Positions 1-4,874 of a stretch of 9,774 bases of DNA are shown here, in pieces (within the stretch, counting starts at the first letter, position 1; each line of letters begins with the position of its first letter). The notes beneath the pieces are model-generated. The model did not search any database. It was not told the origin of the DNA and saw only the letters and a program-made list of their open reading frames with translations. A program made the position numbers and the translations under genes. Origin of the DNA: Waterburya sp039181635 (GTDB lineage: Bacteria; Cyanobacteriota; Cyanobacteriia; Cyanobacteriales; Xenococcaceae); assembly GCA_039181635.1 (NCBI GenBank), contig JBCDCO010000209.1, positions 1 through 9,774 on the forward strand, given 5' to 3'.

Positions 1-62
1 ATTAAGTTCAACTCTGGACGCGATCGCTTATTTAAAAAGAGATTGACCTTGAAATATTTCTA

Positions 63-97
63 AAGCTTATAGCTTAAAGCTTAGAGCTTAGAGCTAC
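63..97. repeat. Heptamer tandem repeat (STRR-like), unit AAGCTTA
   Basis: Five consecutive 7-base units are visible: AAGCTTA, TAGCTTA, AAGCTTA, GAGCTTA and the degenerate GAGCTAC. Seven-base short tandemly repeated repetitive (STRR) sequences are a known feature of cyanobacterial spacers. This unit is not one whose family name I can give. The drift is mostly in the first base of the unit, which suggests an old array. Confidence 0.75.
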
Positions 98-321
98 GAA
101 CAATTTGACAAACAACGTAGTCCCTTAACTTGTCACCGATGGGTAATAAGTAAAAATCTACAAAGCTTGGTAAGAATCTATAGATCGAATGATTCTATCT
201 CTTTCTATTATCAAGACAATAGTTAATTAATAGGGATTGGCGATTGGATTGACCGAGTATGGAGTGCTTTACACCGTAGCTATCAGCCATTAGCTTTTGT
301 GGCTCAAGTAGTAGGTCTTTC

Positions 322-335
322 GCTAATAAATTAGC
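322..335. promoter_or_regulatory. Palindrome GCTAAT-AA-ATTAGC before the reductase start
   Basis: A perfect 6-bp inverted repeat with a 2-base spacer ends 24 bases before the ATG at 360. Its position fits either an operator over the promoter or a small hairpin in the 5' leader. No known regulator motif is recognised, so the regulatory role is inference. Confidence 0.3.
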
Positions 336-359
336 TTTTAATTAATAACGGTAGATAAA

Positions 360-1697
360 ATGTCAGACTACGATTTTTTGGTTATTGGTGCGGGTTCGGG
401 AGGAATGGCAGCAGCGAAAAAAGCTGTAGATTATGGCATGAAGGTCGGTTTAATTGAGAAAGAAAAGGTTGGCGGCACTTGTTTAAACCGTGGCTGTACC
501 CCCAAAAAACTAATGGTTTATGCTGCGGATTTTGCCCTTAAAGAACCTTTGGCACAAAGCTATAGCTGGCAAAAGTGCGACCGCCAAATTGACTGGTCTG
601 GCTTGATGAAAGACATTCACGATCGCCTCGATACTATTGGCAATTCATTTAAAGAAACTTTTGCCGATAAAGGAATCGAGCTGATTTACGGTGATGCTAA
701 ATTTACGGGAAAAAACACCGTTAAGGTGAAAGATAGAGAATATACTGCCGACAAGGTTTTGATCGCGGTGGGAGGACATCCAATTAAGCCAGATTTTCCT
801 GGTAGCGATTTGGCAATTACCTCTCGGGGAATGTTTCAACTCGACAAGATTCCCGAAAAAATTGCGATCGTTGGCGGGGGTTATATCGGCGTGGAATTTG
901 CTAGCATAATGCACGCTTTTGGTTCGGAAGTTGTCTTCATGGACACCAGCAAACTCATTTTGTCTGGATTTGACGAAGACTTGAGAAAAACAGTGCAGCA
1001 AGGATTAGTCGATCGCGGAATTGAATTTATTAGCGAAACTACCGCTGAGAAAATCGAATCAGAAGGAGATAGATTAAAGCTATATTTAGACAGCGGCAAA
1101 ACTATCATCGCCGACAAAGTGTTGTTAGCCACTGGGCGCGCGCCTAACACCAAAAGCCTCAATTTAGACAAAGCAGATGTAGAAACGGGAGACAAAGGAG
1201 AAATTAAGGCAGATAAATACTGTCGCACGCAAAACCAAAATATTTATGCAATAGGCGACTGTATCGATCGTATTCCTCTGACTCCTGTAGCCAAAGCAGA
1301 AGCCGAAGCAGTAGTAGAAACTCTGTTTGGAAAACAGCCCAAATCTATTGATTACGCTCGCGTACCTTCCGCTGTATTTTCTCGCCCCGAAGCGGCTACC
1401 ATCGGCTTGAGCGAAGCCGCAGCAAAAGATAAATACGATTTAGTTCGATGCTATCAAGATCGTACAACTCCTATGCTTTATTCTCTAGCCAGCGATCGCA
1501 TTCAAGAAAAAATACTGATTAAATTAGTCACGGTAGATGAAGAAGAAAAAATAGTCGGCATACACATGGTAGGAGAACATGCAGCGGATATGATTCAATG
1601 TTTGGCTGTTGCAGTCGCCAAAGGAATCACCAAACAAGAACTAGATGAATCTCTTGGTATTCACCCTACTATTGGTGAAGAGTTCATGTGTATGTAA
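360..1697 (+). CDS. Glutathione-reductase-like NAD(P)H disulfide oxidoreductase
   Basis: A soluble FAD flavoenzyme of the pyridine nucleotide-disulfide oxidoreductase class I family, 445 residues, close to the usual ~450 of glutathione reductase. Visible in order: FAD-binding GAGSGG (residues 10-15), redox-active disulfide C41 and C46 in GGTCLNRGCTPKK, NAD(P)-binding GGGYIG (172-177), second FAD motif NIYAIGD (294-300), and the dimer-interface active-site HPT..EE with H435 and E440. The C-terminal domain resembles glutathione reductase more than lipoamide dehydrogenase. Two things are odd. Aligned without gaps to E. coli Gor, the residues that hold the NADPH 2'-phosphate (R198, K199, R204) are T196, S197 and S202, and V197 is D195. 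The arginine that binds glutathione (human R347) is E316. The true substrate and cofactor are therefore open: NADH and a different disulfide are plausible. A small gene follows after 31 bp and may be cotranscribed. No Shine-Dalgarno sequence is evident before the ATG. Confidence 0.88.
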   Translation: MSDYDFLVIGAGSGGMAAAKKAVDYGMKVGLIEKEKVGGTCLNRGCTPKKLMVYAADFALKEPLAQSYSWQKCDRQIDWSGLMKDIHDRLDTIGNSFKETFADKGIELIYGDAKFTGKNTVKVKDREYTADKVLIAVGGHPIKPDFPGSDLAITSRGMFQLDKIPEKIAIVGGGYIGVEFASIMHAFGSEVVFMDTSKLILSGFDEDLRKTVQQGLVDRGIEFISETTAEKIESEGDRLKLYLDSGKTIIADKVLLATGRAPNTKSLNLDKADVETGDKGEIKADKYCRTQNQNIYAIGDCIDRIPLTPVAKAEAEAVVETLFGKQPKSIDYARVPSAVFSRPEAATIGLSEAAAKDKYDLVRCYQDRTTPMLYSLASDRIQEKILIKLVTVDEEEKIVGIHMVGEHAADMIQCLAVAVAKGITKQELDESLGIHPTIGEEFMCM

Positions 1698-1728
1698 CGA
1701 TATACATGAAATTATCAACACCCAAGCA

Positions 1729-2025
1729 ATGACTGTAGAAGAATATCTAATTCAAAATAAGGAGTCGATCGGGCAAGAGTGCGATAATGTTGCCCAAAAC
1801 GGTGCTAAAGCCATAATCACCGTTAAAGAAAGTGGCGATACCTATATTCGCAAAATTAGTACAGTAGGAGAATTTGTCCCAACAATTCCCGACGATAAGT
1901 TTTTCAAAAAGATGAAGGATGGAATCAACAACGCCGTCTTAAACAAGATCGTTCCCATAGTGGTTTTTGAGGGACAAACAGCCAGAATTATCAGCCTGCC
2001 AGATGATTTTAAATTAGAAATGTAA
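1729..2025 (+). CDS. Small conserved-looking protein of unknown function, 98 aa
   Basis: I do not recognise this family. I place the start at ATG 1729 (MTVEEYL...). The frame stays open back to an ATG at 1645, but that start would overlap the reductase coding sequence by over 50 bases and add an implausible hydrophobic tail. The protein has one cysteine near the N-terminus, no signal peptide, no membrane segment, and an alternating pattern (AKAIITVKESGDTYIRKIS, later IVPIVVFEGQTARIISLP) that suggests a small beta-rich alpha/beta fold. It follows the reductase by 31 bp on the same strand, so cotranscription is likely and a partner or substrate role is conceivable, though nothing shows it. Its last codons, including the stop, are repeated 45 bp downstream. 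Confidence 0.6.
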   Translation: MTVEEYLIQNKESIGQECDNVAQNGAKAIITVKESGDTYIRKISTVGEFVPTIPDDKFFKKMKDGINNAVLNKIVPIVVFEGQTARIISLPDDFKLEM

Positions 2026-2071
2026 TCTGGGGCGATCCTACTGGTAGCCAAGACTTTATTAGAAATGTAAT
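2013..2071 (+). repeat. Direct repeat of 14 bp over and beyond the stop codon of the small gene
   Basis: ATTAGAAATGTAAT occurs at 2013-2026, where it encodes the last codons and stop of the small gene, and again at 2058-2071. The copies are exactly 45 bp apart, a multiple of three, and the flanks are weakly similar (GATTTTAA versus GACTTT). This looks like a partial duplication of the gene end. Confidence 0.55.
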
Positions 2072-2191
2072 TCAAAGTTAAATTTGCGGTGTTGGTAAGC
2101 GTAAACTAAGCTAATTTATATTCCTGAAATTATTTTTCTACTATTTATAATTTAGGCGTCGGTAAATCAAGGCATGAAAATTGGATTCATT

Positions 2192-2212
2192 TGACTGATA
2201 CCATTTCTCTTT
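2192..2212. repeat. Short dispersed repeat, copy 1 (matches the end of the antiporter gene)
   Basis: These 21 bases match 2788-2808 with two mismatches (A/G and C/T). The second copy covers the last codons of the antiporter. Read on the minus strand, both copies give the peptide KRNGISQ; here it continues as MNPIFMP and then a stop. A coding origin or a mobile short repeat are both possible. Confidence 0.5.
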
Positions 2213-2240
2213 AATACGGCTACAGATAACTTCAGGGCTG

Positions 2241-2263
2241 GGGATTAGGGATTAGGGATTAGG
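2241..2263. repeat. Heptamer tandem repeat, unit GGGATTA
   Basis: Three perfect GGGATTA units (2241-2261) are followed by GG of a fourth. On the other strand the unit rotates to CCCTAAT, one base from the CCCCA(A/G)T heptamer I recall as STRR1 in heterocystous cyanobacteria, so it may be a variant of that family. Confidence 0.75.
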
Positions 2264-2296
2264 AGAAATAAGCTATCTATTTGTAGCGATAATTTA

Positions 2297-2336
2297 GAGA
2301 ATTAGTATGACACACATTTTGAAAAAGCTAATTCTC
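2297..2336. repeat. Inverted repeat GAGAATTAG/CTAATTCTC
   Basis: A perfect 9-bp stem (2297-2305 with 2328-2336) encloses a 22-base loop. It lies far from both neighbouring genes, about 270 bases after the small gene and 440 before the antiporter stop. No T-run follows on the plus strand, so it is not a standard intrinsic terminator. It could be a transcript-end hairpin or part of a dispersed element. Confidence 0.45.
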
Positions 2337-2337
2337 C

Positions 2338-2358
2338 AAGAATAGCGATCGCATTCTT
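2338..2358. repeat. Hairpin centred on a HIP1 octamer
   Basis: AAGAAT (2338-2343) and ATTCTT (2353-2358) flank the self-complementary octamer GCGATCGC (2345-2352), leaving one unpaired A. The whole is a near-perfect palindrome that starts two bases after the preceding inverted repeat. Confidence 0.5.
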
Positions 2359-2412
2359 CAAACCCTTTGAATTCGAGATAGTACATCTGCTCACCTTAAC
2401 AGGGGTAGCTAT

Positions 2413-2428
2413 AACAACTAACAACTAA
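2413..2428. repeat. Heptamer tandem repeat AACAACT, left part
   Basis: Two perfect AACAACT units (2413-2426) plus AA. The same unit resumes at 2701, after about 270 bases of palindromic sequence, so the two arrays look like halves of a single interrupted tract. Confidence 0.7.
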
Positions 2429-2488
2429 TATGCGAAGCGGTATACCAGCATGCGGCGAATATGCGGAGCGGTATACCAGCATGCGGCG
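2427..2488. repeat. Tandem duplication of a 31-bp unit
   Basis: Copy 1 (2427-2457) and copy 2 (2458-2488) are directly adjacent and differ at one base (GCGAAGCGG versus GCGGAGCGG). Each holds the palindromes GGTATACC and GCATGC. The near-identity points to a recent duplication. Confidence 0.85.
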
Positions 2489-2700
2489 AACTAAGCGCCT
2501 TTGCGCGAAGCGGTATCCACGAACGCGAATGCGTTCTAGTCCGCTCTGCGGACGATGGCACATAAGTGCTGTGGACAAGGGCACAATGTCCTTTAGGACT
2601 AAGCGCCTTTGCGCGAAGCGGCTACGTACATGCGGCGTTTATCCTCGAATGGGGAAACTATGCGCCTTTATCGAAGGGAGATATCCCTTTGTGGAGAACC
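2429..2700. repeat. Mosaic of short palindromes and direct repeats
   Basis: The segment is built from small self-complementary units: the 31-bp tandem pair; an exact 24-bp direct repeat (2490-2513 and 2598-2621) whose core is GCGCCTTTGCGCGAAGC; and hairpins GAACGC-GAAT-GCGTTC (2521-2536), GTCCGC-TCT-GCGGAC (2539-2553), GTCCT-TT-AGGAC (2588-2599) and AAGGGA-GATA-TCCCTT (2674-2689). A degraded third relative of the 24-bp unit begins near 2660 (TATGCGCCTTTATCGAAG). This resembles the small dispersed repeats known from cyanobacterial genomes. No transposase is present. Confidence 0.75.
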
Positions 2701-2728
2701 AACAACTAACAACTAACAACTAACGACT
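2701..2728. repeat. Heptamer tandem repeat AACAACT, right part
   Basis: Three perfect AACAACT units (2701-2721) and one variant AACGACT (2722-2728). It has the same unit and orientation as the array at 2413, from which it is separated by the palindrome mosaic. Confidence 0.75.
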
Positions 2729-2780
2729 AATAAAAATCAGGGTTGAACTCTCACTTCATAACTATGAGAAACGCTATAAA

Positions 2781-3884
2781 TTAATTCTGACTGATGCCAT
2801 TTCTTTTTTTCTTGGCTCGCTTCTCCAAAATTGCGGCAACAATTAAGAAAACTATGGTTAAAGGGATAACTCCATAAAGCATTACCGAGCTGTATAGAGA
2901 TAGACTAGGATTATTAGTCGCTTTTAAGACTAGATAACCATTATACGCCAGATAATAACAGAAAAATAGAAAACCTTCTATGCGATCGATTCGCTTTCCC
3001 GAATAAAAGATCGGAAAACAAGCAAAGGCTACAGCGATCGCTACCAAGATATCGAAATTAATTATTGCAGGGCTAACCCTAATTCCCTCAGGGGACAGCG
3101 TACCAGCAATACCCAGCACCGCCAGGATATTGAAAATATTACTACCCAACACATTCCCTACCGCAATATCTCTCTCTCCACGAAAACTAGCTATAACTGA
3201 AGTAGCCAACTCGGGTAAAGAAGTACCAAAAGCAACGATAGTCAGTCCGATCAATAGTTCGCTAACTCCAAAATCTTGTGCGATCGCCACTGCCGACTCG
3301 ACCAACCAGCGAGAACCCAAAATTAGTAAAATCGAACCGCCAATTACAAAAACAATATTTTTAATCCACAACCCAGAAGTAACCTCTCCTGAAAAACCAT
3401 ATTCTTGCTCAAATTCGTCTAGTTCGGTAGTCTGCTTGCTACTTTGATAAATTAAAGAGAGCGTGTATAGTACGCCGCCAACAAACAAAATAATTCCATC
3501 AACTCTACTGAGTTGACCGTCTAAACTAAACATCAACAATAATAAAGACACGCCAATCATAATTGGCACATCCGAGCGAATTATTTGCTTGGTAACAACC
3601 AAGGGCGCAACTATAGAAGACAAGCCTAAAACCAGTAAAATATTGCAGATGTTGCTACCAACTACATTGCCAACTGCAATATCACCTTGATTAGAAAAGC
3701 TGGACATGATGCTGACAGACATTTCTGGTGCGCTGGTACCATAAGCCACAATAGTCAATCCAATAATCAAAGGAGAAATTTGTAAAACGGCTGCAATCTT
3801 GGATGCACCTTTAACCAAAAACTCTGCTCCTACTACCAGTAGTACTAACCCGAGCACTAAGGTTAAAAATGTTATTGGATTCAT
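2781..3884 (-). CDS. Calcium/sodium:proton antiporter, CaCA family (YrbG type)
   Basis: An inner-membrane cation exchanger of 367 residues, expected to extrude Ca2+ and/or exchange Na+ using a cation or proton gradient. It is built as two homologous halves in opposite orientation, each carrying the family's alpha repeat. The first half has GTSAPE (49-54) then GNVVGSNICNILLVLG (72-87); the second has GTSLPE (220-225) then GNVLGSNIFNILAVLG (243-258). E54 and E225 match the ion-coordinating glutamates of the family. About ten hydrophobic segments are visible, with an acidic cytoplasmic-type loop at about 148-168 (TTELDEFEQEYG) between the halves. The final segment ends in a basic tail (EKRAKKKRNGISQN), part of which matches a short repeat found in the neighbouring spacer. 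The ATG start is shortly before the first membrane segment. The gene is divergent from menG across 189 bases. Confidence 0.93.
   Translation of the reverse strand: MNPITFLTLVLGLVLLVVGAEFLVKGASKIAAVLQISPLIIGLTIVAYGTSAPEMSVSIMSSFSNQGDIAVGNVVGSNICNILLVLGLSSIVAPLVVTKQIIRSDVPIMIGVSLLLLMFSLDGQLSRVDGIILFVGGVLYTLSLIYQSSKQTTELDEFEQEYGFSGEVTSGLWIKNIVFVIGGSILLILGSRWLVESAVAIAQDFGVSELLIGLTIVAFGTSLPELATSVIASFRGERDIAVGNVLGSNIFNILAVLGIAGTLSPEGIRVSPAIINFDILVAIAVAFACFPIFYSGKRIDRIEGFLFFCYYLAYNGYLVLKATNNPSLSLYSSVMLYGVIPLTIVFLIVAAILEKRAKKKRNGISQN
2788..2808. repeat. Short dispersed repeat, copy 2, inside the antiporter 3' end
   Basis: It matches 2192-2212 with two mismatches and encodes the antiporter's residues KRNGISQ just before the final Asn and stop. 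Either the spacer copy is a piece of gene end, or a short repeat supplied the antiporter's last codons. Confidence 0.5.
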
Positions 3885-4073
3885 AAAAGAGGAAAATAAA
3901 GAATTATTCTATTAATGATTAGATTAAATTAATTCGGTAAAAACGTAACAAATCTCTCATAACTTGTAATATCTATTCCTTCAGTTATTTTCGTTAAGAT
4001 TTTGTGACACTGTAAATTCTTCTTATTAGTCTGTTTTACGATCATAAAAGATTAATCTTTAAGCAACATCTTG
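3885..4073. promoter_or_regulatory. Divergent promoter region, antiporter and menG
   Basis: A 189-base AT-rich spacer must hold the promoters of both outward-facing genes. A possible extended -10 (TGTAATAT at 3965-3972) lies about 100 bases before menG, without a convincing -35. I see no palindromic operator and no recognised NtcA, Fur or CRP-like site. Confidence 0.4.
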
Positions 4074-4784
4074 ATGACCGAAACCTCTAAGCCCAGAGCA
4101 ACAGAGATCGAGCAAATATTCAATCGCATTGCTCCTATTTACGATGAATTAAACGATCGCCTTAGCTTAGGACAGCACCGCATTTGGAAAGCAATGGCAG
4201 TCAAGTGGAGCGAAGCAGAATTTGGGAGTAATGCTCTGGATGTCTGCTGTGGTAGCGGAGATCTGGCTTTGCTGTTAGGTAAAAGAGTCGGCGATCGCGG
4301 TAAAGTTACGGGTTTAGACTTTGCTAGCGAGCAACTGGCGATCGCCAAGCAAAGACAGACTAAGAAATGTCCGAGGGTACCTATGGAATGGATCGAAGGA
4401 GATGCTTTGGCTTTGCCTTTTGAAGACAATCGATTTGATTGTGCCACCATGGGTTATGGATTACGTAATGTAACAAATATTCCTCTCTGCCTGCAGGAGT
4501 TATATCGAGTCTTAAAGCCAGGTAAAAAAGCAGCAATATTAGACTTCCATCGCCCGAGTCAAAGCTATATGAGAGCTTTTCAGGAATGGTATTTAGCCAA
4601 TATCGTTGTCCCCACAGCCGAGAACATGGGTATGAAAGAAGAATATGCCTACATCAATCCCAGCGTCGAAAGATTTCCGACTGGTAAAGAACAGGTTAAA
4701 CTGTCACAAACAGCAGGTTTTAGCTCCTCTACTCACTATCCTTTAATGGGTGGCATGATGGGGATTTTAGTGTTAACAAAATAG
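4074..4784 (+). CDS. menG: Demethylphylloquinone/2-phytyl-1,4-naphthoquinone methyltransferase
   Basis: An S-adenosylmethionine-dependent C-methyltransferase of the UbiE/MenG family, 236 residues. In cyanobacteria this enzyme performs the last step of phylloquinone synthesis, making the photosystem I secondary electron acceptor. Visible features: the N-terminal family signature IFNRIAPIYDELNDRLSLG (15-33), SAM motif I ALDVCCGSGD (54-63), acidic GLDF (80-83), and GYGLRNV (127-133) typical of UbiE/MenG. EELYRVLKPGG-like QELYRVLKPG is at 141-150, and the hydrophobic C-terminus is GGMMGILVLTK. I choose the ATG at 4074; a TTG directly before it (4071) is in frame and would add one residue. No Shine-Dalgarno sequence is apparent. 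The stop codon lies inside the left arm of an inverted repeat. UbiE of aerobic bacteria can act on both ubiquinone and menaquinone precursors, but cyanobacteria lack ubiquinone, so the phylloquinone role is preferred. Confidence 0.93.
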   Translation: MTETSKPRATEIEQIFNRIAPIYDELNDRLSLGQHRIWKAMAVKWSEAEFGSNALDVCCGSGDLALLLGKRVGDRGKVTGLDFASEQLAIAKQRQTKKCPRVPMEWIEGDALALPFEDNRFDCATMGYGLRNVTNIPLCLQELYRVLKPGKKAAILDFHRPSQSYMRAFQEWYLANIVVPTAENMGMKEEYAYINPSVERFPTGKEQVKLSQTAGFSSSTHYPLMGGMMGILVLTK

Positions 4785-4834
4785 AGCGCATCATCAGCAG
4801 AAGCATTATTTTGGTGGAAGGATGACACGCTCTA
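4782..4834. terminator. Imperfect 12-bp inverted repeat at the menG stop codon
   Basis: TAGAGCG (4782-4788, including the menG stop) pairs with CGCTCTA (4828-4834). After a 2x2 internal loop, TCATC (4791-4795) pairs with GATGA (4821-4825), leaving a 25-base loop. No T-run follows on the plus strand, so intrinsic termination is doubtful; a transcript-end or stabilising hairpin is as likely. On the minus strand it would be followed by ATTTTGTT. Confidence 0.35.
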
Positions 4835-4839
4835 AAATA

Positions 4840-4859
4840 AGAATAGAATTTAGTATTCT
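4840..4859 (+). promoter_or_regulatory. AU-rich hairpin before the DUF445 gene
   Basis: AGAATA (4840-4845) and TATTCT (4854-4859) form a 6-bp stem with an 8-base loop, followed by a T-rich stretch that runs into the TTG start at 4875. It could be a weak terminator for menG or a leader structure. Its right arm overlaps TTCTGCTG (4856-4863), which can pair instead with CAGCAGAA at 4795-4802. Confidence 0.3.
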
Positions 4860-4874
4860 GCTGTTTAATTTTTA

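Larger units (their letters stand above)
1..359. other. Non-coding region upstream of the glutathione-reductase-like gene
   Basis: No convincing coding region is visible in these 359 bases. They hold a HIP1 octamer (20-27), a heptamer tandem array (63-97), a weak 6-bp inverted repeat AGAATC/GATTCT (173-178 and 191-196), and a tight palindrome (322-335) just before the next start codon. The DNA is AT-rich and probably carries the promoter of the gene starting at 360, but I cannot assign a -35/-10 pair with confidence. Confidence 0.6.
2026..2780. other. Repeat-rich 755-bp intergenic region
   Basis: No gene is supported here. The longer open frames at about 2396-2723 lie wholly inside repeats and read as arginine- and cysteine-rich translations of palindromes. 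Listed separately are the copy of the upstream gene end, a short dispersed repeat, two heptamer arrays, two hairpins and a palindrome mosaic. The mosaic (about 2429-2700) is visibly richer in G and C than its AT-rich surroundings. The stretch 2072-2190 is AT-rich and shows nothing I can interpret. Confidence 0.7.

Noticed and set aside
173..196. Inverted repeat AGAATC/GATTCT as a regulatory site of the reductase
   Set aside because: A 6-bp AT-rich stem over a 12-base loop, 160 bases from the start codon, is easily found by chance in such AT-rich DNA.
1645..1728. Upstream ATG extending the small protein by 28 residues
   Set aside because: It would overlap the reductase coding sequence, including its conserved C-terminal motif, in another frame, and the added residues look like a translated shadow of that gene.
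2396..2723. Open frames on both strands (62 and 97 codons) in the long spacer
   Set aside because: They lie inside the palindromic and heptamer repeats, have repeat-derived Arg/Cys/Tyr-rich translations, and one ends in translated AACAACT units.
2413..2728. CRISPR array or insertion sequence
   Set aside because: Repeats are not evenly spaced with unique spacers, no cas gene is present, and there is no transposase or terminal inverted repeat pair bounding the segment.
2749..2769. Possible terminator hairpin of the antiporter (TCTCA/TGAGA)
   Set aside because: The stem is only 5 bp with an 11-base loop and competes with another 5-bp pairing. The nearest T-run on the minus strand is separated by about ten bases.
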